From Cellulophaga sp. 20_2_10 (GTDB lineage Bacteria; Bacteroidota; Bacteroidia; Flavobacteriales; Flavobacteriaceae), in the NCBI RefSeq assembly GCF_023476645.1, contig NZ_JAMCOJ010000004.1, positions 62,001 through 126,000 of the forward strand: 64,000 bases of DNA, in the 5' to 3' direction. Positions 54,683 through 63,359 of this stretch are shown here, in pieces (positions within the stretch are counted from its first letter, which is position 1; each line of letters starts with the position of its first letter). Below the pieces are notes generated by a model. The model was not told where the DNA came from. It ran no database searches and was given only the letters and a program-made list of their open reading frames with translations. Both the position numbers and the translations under genes were made by a program.

Positions 54683-55471
54683 TTAGTAATGTAAAGATTT
54701 AAAATAAATAAAGGCATCTAATAATCTGCTGCCATACCAAGAAAAGTATTCGCCATCTACTAACTCAACAGTTGTAGATGGCATTATTTTTTTAATCTCA
54801 TCTATATGTTCTCTTTTAAAAGGAAAGGGTTCTGATGATAATAATAAAAGATCAGGATTAAGCCCTTTAATCTCTTCTAAAGTTGCTTCGGGGTATCTTA
54901 TATTGCCCTTAAAAACATTTTCATATTTATTTAGGGTTAATATATGGTCTATAAAAGTTCCTTGACCAGCAGCCATATATGGGTCTTTCCAAATTAAGTA
55001 AGCTACTTTTTTAGTCGCTTTATCTTTTATAAAATCTTTAAATGAATGTGCTTCGTTTCTTATAGTGCTAACAATTTTAGTTGCGCTAAATAATTTATTG
55101 AAAATTGTACCGTATTGCATTATTAGCTCTAGTGAGTCTTCTAAATCATTAATGTCTGATACGTGGACAGGATATAGTTTTTCAAGACTTTCTACAATTT
55201 CTTTTGTATTTTCTTCTTTGTTGCATAAAATAATATCTGGTTTAACAGCTTCTATTTTAGCTAAGGATATTTTTTTAGTACCACCAACGACTTTTTTAGA
55301 CATGCGCAAGTGCTTGGGATGTATGCAGAATTTAGTGACACCTACTATGTACTCTTCTAATCCTAAGTCTACTAGGAGTTCTGTTTGTGACGGAACTAGT
55401 GATATAATACGTAATGGTCTTTTAGGGCAGTCCACCTGTCTACCCATTTGATCTGTAAAAGAAATTTGCAT
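54683..55471 (-). CDS. BtuF-like helical-backbone metal-receptor protein without signal peptide
   Basis: A 262-residue protein of the type III substrate-binding fold (BtuF/FepB-like): RPLRIISLVPSQTELLVDLG, then KIEAVKPDIILCNKEEN and a long helix, then LNPDLLLLSSEPFPF. In BtuF these parts bind cobalamin. Unusually, it begins MQISFTDQMGRQVDCP with no signal peptide or lipobox and no in-frame upstream extension with one, so it should stay in the cytoplasm. There is no ABC permease or ATPase gene beside it. Role unknown; an enzyme-like or intracellular ligand-binding role are possible. Confidence 0.85.
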   Translation of the reverse strand: MQISFTDQMGRQVDCPKRPLRIISLVPSQTELLVDLGLEEYIVGVTKFCIHPKHLRMSKKVVGGTKKISLAKIEAVKPDIILCNKEENTKEIVESLEKLYPVHVSDINDLEDSLELIMQYGTIFNKLFSATKIVSTIRNEAHSFKDFIKDKATKKVAYLIWKDPYMAAGQGTFIDHILTLNKYENVFKGNIRYPEATLEEIKGLNPDLLLLSSEPFPFKREHIDEIKKIMPSTTVELVDGEYFSWYGSRLLDAFIYFKSLHY

Positions 55472-55499
55472 GGTGATAAAGGTACTTTAATTTTAACAG

Positions 55500-55922
55500 C
55501 TAGCTCTTATTAGAAAATAGAAAAAAGTTATCTAAAATATCTTTTAATCCAACAGTGGTTAAAGGTTTGCTTTTAAAATCATTAATAACTGTTAAGCCTA
55601 ATGCTCTTTCTTTATCATCTGGGTTAAGAGAAGTAGTAAGCATTACCACAACTGTCTCTGCCTTTTGGTTTTGTTGTAACTTTTTATATTCCTGTAGAAA
55701 TTCCCATCCATTCATAATAGGCATATTAATGTCTAGTAAAATTAGATTTGGCTGTGGGTATTTACCATCTACCTCTGTTTTTAAGTAATCTATACCTTCC
55801 TCTCCATTTGTTTTAATAACAATTTCTTCTGTACAATTAAGTTTATTGATTACCATTTTATGCAAAAAATTAGTTGCATCGTCATCATCAATCAGCAATA
55901 TACTTTTTAGCTTAATACTCAT
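55500..55922 (-). CDS. single-domain response regulator (CheY-like)
   Basis: A 140-residue receiver domain with no output domain. The acidic pocket is IDDDDATNF, the phosphorylated Asp64 is in LILLDINMPIMNGWEF, followed by VVMLTTSLNP (Thr) and DFKSKPLT (Lys). It lies 2 bases after the histidine kinase gene, so the two form a pair. With no DNA-binding domain it should act through protein contacts or as a phosphorelay step. Confidence 0.92.
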   Translation of the reverse strand: MSIKLKSILLIDDDDATNFLHKMVINKLNCTEEIVIKTNGEEGIDYLKTEVDGKYPQPNLILLDINMPIMNGWEFLQEYKKLQQNQKAETVVVMLTTSLNPDDKERALGLTVINDFKSKPLTTVGLKDILDNFFLFSNKS

Positions 55923-55924
55923 TC

Positions 55925-57535
55925 TTATTTTTTAATAGTGAACTTAAATTCGCTTCCTTTATTAGGTTCAGAAAATACCCCTATTTTGCCTTCATGCATT
56001 AACACAATTTTTAAGCAATGTGTAAGTCCTATTCCTATTCCTTCATAGACGTCTTTAGTATGTAAGCGTTGAAACATAGAAAATATTTTATCTTGATGTT
56101 TTTTTTCTATACCAATTCCGTTGTCTTTTATACTAAATTCCCAAAAATCACCAATATCTTTTCCTTTTATTTCTATTTTTGGAGTTGTTCCCTCTTTTTG
56201 AAATTTAATAGCATTGGCTATTAAATTCTGAAATAGAATTCGTAATTCGGTCTTTTGACCTTTTATTTTAGGTAACTTTTTAAAATGTATTTCAGCGTTG
56301 CTCTCAGCTATAACATGGTGCATTTCTGCAATAACATTTTTAAGTAGTTTATTAGTTTTTATTTGGGTTACTTCATGTTTTGCACCAATTTTAGAATAGT
56401 CAAAAACAGCTTTAATAAGTAAGCTCATTCTTGTAGAGGCTTGTCTTATGAAATTTAAATAAGTAATACCATTTTGGTCTAGCTTGTCACTATATTCTTC
56501 TTTAAATAATTGTGTAAAATTCATCACGGTACGCAATGGCTCTTGTAAATCATGAGATGCGATAAAAGCAAATTGTTCTAATTCTTTGTTTTTTTGACTA
56601 ACTGCGTAATGGGCATTTTTTAATGCCGTAATTCGTATTTGTTCTTTTTTGTGAGTAGAAATGTAATCTAACGTAATACCTATAAATGGTATGGCATATG
56701 ATATTGCTTTTAGTGTATGTGCAATATTGAAATTGGAATCATGTAAATGTTCCGACCCAAAAGCCATATACATCTGTGTTGCTATAGCCGGGATCATGCT
56801 CCATAATAACGCACTAGAAAATACGTTGTTTTCTTTTTTGTTAAATTTTGGCAGTAAGTAAACAGCGAGAAAGAAGAATAATATCAGCGGAATTATATCG
56901 TACGGTCTTGTAATAAAACTGTTGTGTACTATAGTGGTTGGCAATGATTTACTAATTGCAGTAAAATGAACTGTTAAATACGCAATGGACCCCATAAATA
57001 AGGATACAATTAAAACAAAACGCCTTCCATTTTTGGGAAGCATTCTTTTTTTCTGTAATAGAATTATACTAACTCCTATAATTAAAATAACACAGTTAAA
57101 TATTCTAGATAATGCCCAAGTAAACGGTAATATATTTTCATTTTCTGTAGCCGAATTAATTATTTTAACAGCAGCAAGTGCATGAAATCCATCAATAAAA
57201 CTAGCACATAATAATGCTCCTCCAATAATAGGTGTGGTGGGATTATTTGTAATTCTGTATTGTATAAAAGCAAGTATTGCAGTTGCAATGCCAATACATA
57301 TTGCAGTCCATTCTAAAATTAAATGGGTAAAAGTCCCTCTTAGGTTATTTAAAATTAAGTCCTGTAAATTGTGATCTAAATTTACATTTTCTCCGTTAGT
57401 ACTAAAGTCCAGGTTTATGCTTCCAAAATTAACTCCAAATAACTGAAGAATAAATGGTAAAATGCATATAGCAATTATGATAAGAATTAAGGTTTTAGTA
57501 AACCTCAATTCAATTATTTTTGGGGAAGCTTTCAT
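55925..57535 (-). CDS. membrane sensor histidine kinase (MASE3-like sensor)
   Basis: A 536-residue kinase. The N-terminal 290 residues hold about eight transmembrane segments, with ASFIDGFHALAAVKII at 111-126 resembling the MASE3 membrane sensor. A coiled linker follows, then a HisKA domain with phospho-acceptor His328 in FIASHDLQEPLRTVMNF, and an ATPase domain with NLIANAIKFQ (N box), IKDNGIGIE (G1) and GIGIGLTHCLKIV (G2). All catalytic motifs are complete. It is followed by its receiver partner in an operon. The signal is unknown. No promoter match stands out in the 120 bases upstream. Confidence 0.92.
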   Translation of the reverse strand: MKASPKIIELRFTKTLILIIIAICILPFILQLFGVNFGSINLDFSTNGENVNLDHNLQDLILNNLRGTFTHLILEWTAICIGIATAILAFIQYRITNNPTTPIIGGALLCASFIDGFHALAAVKIINSATENENILPFTWALSRIFNCVILIIGVSIILLQKKRMLPKNGRRFVLIVSLFMGSIAYLTVHFTAISKSLPTTIVHNSFITRPYDIIPLILFFFLAVYLLPKFNKKENNVFSSALLWSMIPAIATQMYMAFGSEHLHDSNFNIAHTLKAISYAIPFIGITLDYISTHKKEQIRITALKNAHYAVSQKNKELEQFAFIASHDLQEPLRTVMNFTQLFKEEYSDKLDQNGITYLNFIRQASTRMSLLIKAVFDYSKIGAKHEVTQIKTNKLLKNVIAEMHHVIAESNAEIHFKKLPKIKGQKTELRILFQNLIANAIKFQKEGTTPKIEIKGKDIGDFWEFSIKDNGIGIEKKHQDKIFSMFQRLHTKDVYEGIGIGLTHCLKIVLMHEGKIGVFSEPNKGSEFKFTIKK

Positions 57536-57658
57536 ATGTATATAAACACCTACACTAAAAGTAAATAAATTTTGTAAGGTGTGGTCTGTATTTTTATATT
57601 ATTTTCTTGCTAAAGAGAGGTTTATCTATGTAACAATGAATTAAATAACACGTTTGTA

Positions 57659-57889
57659 CTAAGAGTTTTTAAGGTGAGTATCAACAAGCTCTTTAGCTTT
57701 TTGCGCCTCGTCATTGTGTACGTATACATCTTGTATTCCAGGAATAGCGCTGCCAAAACCTGCTAATCTTCCAGACTCGGTTTCATCTTTTACAATAGCT
57801 TCTATGTGTATAGCGTGTAATTTTTCTACAATTGCTAGAACATCAAATTGATTGCCACTGTATATTTTTTTGTAGTTAGACTTCAGCAT
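57659..57889 (-). CDS. DUF2007 family small protein
   Basis: A 76-residue protein with the DUF2007 ferredoxin-like fold: KKIYSGNQFDVLAIVEKL, a middle helix (HAIHIEAIVKDE) and VYVHNDEAQKAKELVDTHL. It resembles the PII-like regulators called putative signal-transducing proteins, but no ligand is known. No signal peptide. It is 123 bases from the histidine kinase and does not form a clear operon. Confidence 0.9.
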   Translation of the reverse strand: MLKSNYKKIYSGNQFDVLAIVEKLHAIHIEAIVKDETESGRLAGFGSAIPGIQDVYVHNDEAQKAKELVDTHLKNS

Positions 57890-58219
57890 AAGTTATATTT
57901 GGGGTTTAAAATATTTAATATAGGGAAAATTAAATAATTTTAATTGTATTACTGTAATATTGTAAGAATTTTTTTAAAATTCTTTTGAGAACTATTATTA
58001 CTATGAATAAAGAAAGTAAGTATTTAAGATAGTTTAATCTTAAAAGGGTATTATCTACCTTATAGTAAGGGCTATGTATACTTTTTTATTTTTAACAACC
58101 TTAAAAAAGTAAACTCAGTTTTGATGTAGTATTTTATTAAATTTCTGCAGTTGTGGCAAGTATTCATTGGTGCATAAGTCTATTTCTTAAATAAAGACAC
58201 AAAAAAAAGCTTATGGCTT
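57890..58219. other. 330-base intergenic region without a gene
   Basis: AT-rich sequence with no start codon leading into a credible protein. It contains a weak hairpin AAGAATTTT / AAAATTCTT (57964-57972 and 57976-57984) followed by four T's, and at its right end the terminator of the DUF58 gene. I see no promoter match, tRNA or repeat. Confidence 0.5.
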
Positions 58220-58221
58220 TT
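58201..58221 (-). terminator. intrinsic terminator of the DUF58-SpoIIM operon
   Basis: On the minus strand AAAAGC / GCTTTT around the loop CATAA is followed by a run of eight T's (the T's of the 3' arm included). The hairpin overlaps the stop codon of the DUF58 gene. Confidence 0.75.
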
Positions 58222-59551
58222 ATAAAAGACCTCTTGCTTTTATTTCTAGGTACTTGTTTATAGTGTTAATTGTAAGCTCTTCTGGCTTTGTAAGTATCGT
58301 TTGTATGCCGTATTGTTGTAATTCTTTTTGCATTAATTTTTTTTCCAGTGAAAATTTTTCTGCAATAGTTTTATGGTAAATACCTTGTAGGTCTTCTGTA
58401 TTAGAATTAACTAAACTTTCTAATTCTGTGTTTTCAAAAAAGATAACAACCAAAACGTGTTTTTTGGCAATGGCTAGTAAAAATGGTAATTGCCTGCGCA
58501 TGGCAGTTATATGTTCAAAATTGGTATACAACAATAGTAAACTTCTATGGTTTACTTTTCTTTTTATATGGGCGTAGAGCAAGCCAAAGTCAGAATCTGT
58601 ATATTCTGTTGAAATGTTGTAAAGTTTCTCTAAAATGGAGTTTAAATAGGTTGGTTTCTGTACTGCAGGTAAAAATGTTTCTATGTTTTTAGAAAAGGAT
58701 ATCATCCCTGTTTTGTCATTCTTTTTTAGAGCTACATTAGAAAAGGCAAGTGTACTATTAATGGCATAATCCAAAAGTTTTAAACCGTTAAAAGGCATTT
58801 TCATTACGCGTCCTGTATCTATAATGGAATAGATTGGCTGCGATTTTTCATCCTGGTACTGATTTACCATTAAGTGACTGCTTTTAGCAGTGGCTTTCCA
58901 GTTAATGGTCCTAAAATCATCTCCCTGTACGTATTCTTTAATTTGCTCAAATTCTTGCGTATTACCTATACGTCTAATCTTTTTCATTCCAAATTCAGAT
59001 AATTTATTGCTAATAGCTAAAAAATCGTATTTCTGCATTTGTATGATGGAAGGGTACACAGGAACCATTTGGTTTTTCTGAAATAAAAACTTCCTTTTTA
59101 CTATGCGCAGTGAAGAAGAGGCATAAATGTTTAGATTTCCAAAATAGTATTCGCCACGTTCTACGGGCCGTACAGTGTATTCAAATAACTTAGGGACTCC
59201 TTTTTTTAATGTTGTATTGTAATTAAAATCTCTTTTTTGAAATTGAATAGGTAATTCTTCTACCACAGAAATACCTGTTTTAAAAGTGTAAGCACTCTTA
59301 AACTCCATAACTATTGGGTTATGGTCGCTATTTGATAATTTTTGAGGTAAAGATCTAGAAGCCTTTATTCCATTTTTTGTAGTATATAGCAAGTAAATAT
59401 CTAATAGAAATAAAGCAATTAAAATCATTGTACAAAGCCACGCAATTGGGTACAGCCACTTATTCCAGTAAGATGTCATAAACATTGCTGCTAAGATGGC
59501 TAAATACCAAAAAAAGGTGTTGTGTATGTAAAACGATTTTAAAAAACGCAT
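58220..59551 (-). CDS. DUF58 domain-containing protein
   Basis: A 443-residue protein with two N-terminal membrane helices (about 12-28 and 37-55) and a C-terminal von Willebrand A-like DUF58 domain (about 195-400), introduced by FEQIKEYVQGDDFRTINWKA. The position of the metal-binding DxSxS loop reads SIIDTGRVMKMPF, so the canonical MIDAS serines are missing. In this family it works with the MoxR ATPase encoded just upstream (3 bases). It is the last gene of the operon. Exact substrate unknown. Confidence 0.92.
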   Translation of the reverse strand: MRFLKSFYIHNTFFWYLAILAAMFMTSYWNKWLYPIAWLCTMILIALFLLDIYLLYTTKNGIKASRSLPQKLSNSDHNPIVMEFKSAYTFKTGISVVEELPIQFQKRDFNYNTTLKKGVPKLFEYTVRPVERGEYYFGNLNIYASSSLRIVKRKFLFQKNQMVPVYPSIIQMQKYDFLAISNKLSEFGMKKIRRIGNTQEFEQIKEYVQGDDFRTINWKATAKSSHLMVNQYQDEKSQPIYSIIDTGRVMKMPFNGLKLLDYAINSTLAFSNVALKKNDKTGMISFSKNIETFLPAVQKPTYLNSILEKLYNISTEYTDSDFGLLYAHIKRKVNHRSLLLLYTNFEHITAMRRQLPFLLAIAKKHVLVVIFFENTELESLVNSNTEDLQGIYHKTIAEKFSLEKKLMQKELQQYGIQTILTKPEELTINTINKYLEIKARGLL

Positions 59552-59554
59552 GTA

Positions 59555-60541
59555 TTATCTAGGGATTTCTACAGATTCCATAATCATATGTACAACGCTT
59601 TCCGTTGTCATACCTTCCATTTCGCGTTCTGGAGTTAAAATTACTCTGTGGTTTAATACAGGTTCTAGTGCTTTTTTAACGTCTTCCGGAGTAACAAAAT
59701 CTCTTCCATTTATGGCTGCAAATGCTTTAGCAGCGTTTAATGTAGCCAGCGATGCTCTTGGAGAGCCACCTAAATATAAATGCGGGTGATTACGTGTTTT
59801 TGTAATAATCTCTGCAACGTAACGGATAATTTTTTCTTCTACAATTACCTCTTGTATATTTTGCTTGTATTCTTTTAACTTGGCTGGCGTTAAAATATCT
59901 TTTATTAAGGTATCTGCTTTTATACCTTTACGCTGATGATGTGTAGTTAATATTTTTATTTCGTCTTCTAAACTAGGGTATTCTACTTTAATTTTAAATA
60001 AGAAACGGTCTAACTGAGCCTCTGGTAATGCATACGTACCTTCTTGCTCAATTGGGTTTTGTGTAGCTAAAACCATAAAGGGTGCTTCCATTTTATAGGT
60101 AGTACCATCCATTGTAACTTGGGTCTCCTCCATAATCTCAAACAAAGCTGCTTGGGTTTTGGCTGGAGCTCTATTTATTTCATCAATTAAAATAATATTA
60201 GAGAAAATAGGACCTCGTTTATATTCAAATTCAGATGTTTTAACATTAAAAATTGAAGTTCCCAAAATATCACTTGGCATTAAATCTGGCGTAAATTGTA
60301 TACGACTAAATTCAGTTTTTAAAGTTTTGGCAAATAATTTGGCAGTAACTGTTTTTGCAATACCAGGAACACCTTCTATTAAAACGTGTCCGTCTACCAA
60401 AAGAGAAACAATTAATAGCTCTATAAAACGGTCTTGACCAATAATTACTTTAGCTAATTCTTGTTTAATATTTAGTACAGCATTTTTTAAATCTTCTAAA
60501 GGTATTCTGCTGTCAAAGTTGATATCGTTATTTGCTTCCAT
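59555..60541 (-). CDS. MoxR family AAA+ ATPase
   Basis: A 328-residue cytoplasmic AAA+ protein: Walker A GVPGIAKT (57-64), Walker B LIDE (117-120) in IILIDEINRAPAKTQAAL, sensor 1 in VLATQNPIEQEGTY, and sensor 2 Arg in LGGSPRASLATL. MoxR ATPases act as chaperones that remodel or activate partner complexes containing von Willebrand A domains, which fits the DUF58 neighbour. Its start overlaps the end of the DUF4350 gene by 14 bases. Confidence 0.95.
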   Translation of the reverse strand: MEANNDINFDSRIPLEDLKNAVLNIKQELAKVIIGQDRFIELLIVSLLVDGHVLIEGVPGIAKTVTAKLFAKTLKTEFSRIQFTPDLMPSDILGTSIFNVKTSEFEYKRGPIFSNIILIDEINRAPAKTQAALFEIMEETQVTMDGTTYKMEAPFMVLATQNPIEQEGTYALPEAQLDRFLFKIKVEYPSLEDEIKILTTHHQRKGIKADTLIKDILTPAKLKEYKQNIQEVIVEEKIIRYVAEIITKTRNHPHLYLGGSPRASLATLNAAKAFAAINGRDFVTPEDVKKALEPVLNHRVILTPEREMEGMTTESVVHMIMESVEIPR

Positions 60542-61739
60542 TTGCTTTTGCTTTAAATTTTTCTATTTTTTTGTCTAATGATAAAAGTTCTTCATTAGTA
60601 ACTGTATGTTGTTGTAAAAGTTGACTTAAAAGAGAAAATAACGCTCTTGTTTCTTCTTTTGTATGAAAACTTCTGGCTGAGATTGTATTGTAAAAATCAT
60701 CGTTTTGTTCTAGAGTATTTACATGGAATTTAGAACGTACATAATCTAAGAAAAAGTTAATTTTATGTTCTATAATCTCTTTTTGTCTATTTCTTTTAAA
60801 GTACATATCTGCAATAGTCCTTGTAAAAGCTAAGGTTTGATTTTTTAAAGGAGCAACGATTGGTATTGCACGTTGTTTTCTTTTTCCTTCGAAAAATACA
60901 TAAAGTAGCGCACCAATTACAGCAATGTAATATGCCCATTTTAATTCTTTAGCACTTAAAAAAACACGCATTGGAGATGTGTAGAATTTTTTACCTGCTT
61001 TATGGTGATTGTCTACATAGATATTCTCGGTACTATCTATGTAAGATAATAAGGCTGCGGTGTAATCTGTATTGTTGCTATTTTGTAAAATAAAATAATT
61101 TGTAAATGCAGTGGGGAAGGTGCTAAGTATAATTTTTCCTTTACCGTAATCTTGTTTAATTACGTTTGCATTTTTAATAGATATAGTTTCAAAATTATCT
61201 ATAACACCCAGGACTGTAGTATTTAGCGTATCTATTTCTGAAAAATAACTTACGTCGCTTTTTTTACTAAACATAATGGGTTTTTCTGCTTTTAAAGTAG
61301 GATTAACCAATTGCATATAGAATTCATGCTGAATGTCATCACTATATAATGTTTTAGTTTTAAAGCCTAATTCATTTTTTAGAGATGTGCTAAAAGAAGA
61401 ACCAGCAAGGAAAAGTGTATTGCCTTTTGCAGTCCAGTTTAGCAATTCATTAACCTCATTTTTATCTAATTCTAAACTATTGTTAACTAGAAAATATGTG
61501 CCAGTAATGGTGTCGTTATCTTTTAAATAAGTATAAGGAGGTTGGTATACAGAAGTCATCTTGTCTTCAAACCTTTTCTCCATTAGATCATTAAGTACTT
61601 TTGTGCCGTACGCTATTTTGTGGTGCGTGGCAAAAGAAGGAAACCAGTTAACCTGCTTGGGTTTGCTGTACTCCAGAGCAAAGTAAACAACTAAAGTGAT
61701 TACTATTACAATTATATATGTACCTCCCTTTTTTATCAC
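60528..61739 (-). CDS. DUF4350 domain-containing membrane protein
   Basis: A 403-residue protein with an N-terminal membrane helix (IIVIVITLVVYFALEYS), an extracytoplasmic DUF4350 domain (about 40-260, containing NTLFLAGSSFSTSLKNEL), a second membrane helix (WAYYIAVIGALLYVFFE) followed by a cytoplasmic helical tail. The ThuA-like DUF4350 fold resembles class I amidotransferases but I see no catalytic Cys. It overlaps MoxR by 14 bases and DUF4129 by 4 bases, implying coupled translation. Confidence 0.88.
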   Translation of the reverse strand: MIKKGGTYIIVIVITLVVYFALEYSKPKQVNWFPSFATHHKIAYGTKVLNDLMEKRFEDKMTSVYQPPYTYLKDNDTITGTYFLVNNSLELDKNEVNELLNWTAKGNTLFLAGSSFSTSLKNELGFKTKTLYSDDIQHEFYMQLVNPTLKAEKPIMFSKKSDVSYFSEIDTLNTTVLGVIDNFETISIKNANVIKQDYGKGKIILSTFPTAFTNYFILQNSNNTDYTAALLSYIDSTENIYVDNHHKAGKKFYTSPMRVFLSAKELKWAYYIAVIGALLYVFFEGKRKQRAIPIVAPLKNQTLAFTRTIADMYFKRNRQKEIIEHKINFFLDYVRSKFHVNTLEQNDDFYNTISARSFHTKEETRALFSLLSQLLQQHTVTNEELLSLDKKIEKFKAKANGSK

Positions 61740-62473
61740 GATTTGGTTATGCTGTTTTGTAGTTTAATAAATTCTTCTGCAGCCTTATTGTATTTAGTTT
61801 CGTCTATGGTAAAATCCCCATACCAAACATAGTCGTACAATCTTGTGATGGTAACAAAAGGTATTGCGTATTTAGATTGACTTAATTCTTTTTGGTAATC
61901 GTCATTTGTTTTTTGCAATTGCCAATCTATAAGCTCTTTCTCGCTCATTATTTTTAAAATATATAGATAGTAATACCTAACGGCTAGTCTATAATTTTTA
62001 TCTTCTAGAGCATTCTTTATTAGTTGTTGTATATCCTCATTTTTAATGATATGCTCTTCTTCTGATAATGTAACATCGCTTAGGTTTTTTTTAGCTAAGT
62101 TAATACCTCGCATATTTGTTTTAAGGAATAACATTATCAAAATAAAAATTAAAAAAGCAAGAAGTACATAGGGTATAAATTGTAAAAAAGCAGCTAAAAA
62201 CCCTACTGCTTTTGTACCGCCAAATAGCCATTGAAAAAAACGTAGCATAAAAGAATATACCCAAGTTTTTAAATTTTCCCACCAAGAGTTATCAGCTTTC
62301 TCTAATGTATAGTCGTACTTAGGGTCTTCTTTATATTTTTGTAAATCTTCTTTCGTAATCTTTTTTACATACAAAGGTGCATCATCATACTGAACGGCTG
62401 TAGAGTCTTGAAAACTATACGCTGTTAGCGAAAACGTAATGCAAATAAATAAAGAGAAAAGAAGTTTATTCAT
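61736..62473 (-). CDS. DUF4129 domain-containing membrane protein
   Basis: A 245-residue protein with a signal peptide (MNKLLFSLFICITFSLTAYS), an extracytoplasmic segment, a transmembrane helix (about 97-118, FIPYVLLAFLIFILIMLFLK) and a cytoplasmic helical DUF4129 domain (about 140-235, AVRYYYLYILKIMSEKELIDW). Such domains accompany MoxR/DUF58 clusters. Its start overlaps nothing and is 1 base after the next gene's stop. No catalytic residues are known. Confidence 0.88.
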   Translation of the reverse strand: MNKLLFSLFICITFSLTAYSFQDSTAVQYDDAPLYVKKITKEDLQKYKEDPKYDYTLEKADNSWWENLKTWVYSFMLRFFQWLFGGTKAVGFLAAFLQFIPYVLLAFLIFILIMLFLKTNMRGINLAKKNLSDVTLSEEEHIIKNEDIQQLIKNALEDKNYRLAVRYYYLYILKIMSEKELIDWQLQKTNDDYQKELSQSKYAIPFVTITRLYDYVWYGDFTIDETKYNKAAEEFIKLQNSITKS

Positions 62474-62474
62474 A

Positions 62475-63359
62475 TTAATAGTCAGTAGTATTACCTAAAC
62501 TCTTAATACGCTCTAAGGTTCCTGTTAAATTTTTTCTTTCATTTAAATCAAAATAAATAAGAGCACCAGCAACAACTGTTATAATACTTAGCAGGTATTG
62601 AAATAAAATACTTATCATATTTATAACAATTCCTATGGGGTCTATTAAGGCCTCTCCCATAGTACTAGGATCTATTTCTGCGGAAAATACTCCCATTTTA
62701 AAATACATATATATAGCAGAAGGAACACTAAAAGCATAACCTGCTACAAGTACAACAATACCTACAACTAATAGTGTTGCAAAGGTTATCCACCAGTAGT
62801 CTTTAACCAAAGTAAAACCATCACTAAAGGCATCACCAACACTTCTTTTATTGAAAATAAGTATACTAAAAGAAATACTTAGAGGAACATAAAGATATAT
62901 TGATCCTAAGCCGCAAGGTATTAGTCCAATGATTAAACAGATACCTACTAAAAAAGAAAGTCCAATAAACTTCCAAAAGGTACCGTAAACTTCAGACTTT
63001 ATTTGGTCAAAATTAGTAGTACCATTATTTTCTACATAACTTTTTATATAGTGCAGCGTTACAGATTGTGCCATAGCGTAAGCAACTCCCATAGATATAA
63101 TAAAGAGCAAAGCAGATAACCCTATTAATAGAGCACTAGAAACTTGATCAGAGCTTTCTAAATTAAAGTTAATTATATTACTTACAGAGTGTGTGTAGAA
63201 TGCATTGCACAATAAAAACACAATCAAGTACGGTCCTGCAATTTTAAAGAAAGTAGTAACAAATGGTTTTAATTGGCTTCTTAAAAAAGCAAAAGTATCT
63301 CCTAAGATTTCACCTAGATCTCTTTTCTTTTTAAACTCAACATAATTACTGTTCTGCAT
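62475..63359 (-). CDS. multi-pass membrane protein of the MoxR/SpoIIM cluster
   Basis: A 294-residue protein with about six transmembrane segments and a short, charged N-terminus (NSNYVEFKKKRDLGEILGDT). It resembles the membrane domain seen in glycerophosphodiester phosphodiesterase-linked proteins (DUF7847-like) but has no catalytic domain. It overlaps the SpoIIM gene by 14 bases, so translation is coupled. Function unknown; probably a membrane scaffold for the cluster. Confidence 0.85.
   Translation of the reverse strand: MQNSNYVEFKKKRDLGEILGDTFAFLRSQLKPFVTTFFKIAGPYLIVFLLCNAFYTHSVSNIINFNLESSDQVSSALLIGLSALLFIISMGVAYAMAQSVTLHYIKSYVENNGTTNFDQIKSEVYGTFWKFIGLSFLVGICLIIGLIPCGLGSIYLYVPLSISFSILIFNKRSVGDAFSDGFTLVKDYWWITFATLLVVGIVVLVAGYAFSVPSAIYMYFKMGVFSAEIDPSTMGEALIDPIGIVINMISILFQYLLSIITVVAGALIYFDLNERKNLTGTLERIKSLGNTTDY

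Noticed and set aside
57964-57988. Terminator hairpin AAGAATTTT/AAAATTCTT on the plus strand
   Set aside because: The stem is nearly all A/T, only four T's follow, and no plus-strand gene ends there; it may be chance in AT-rich DNA.
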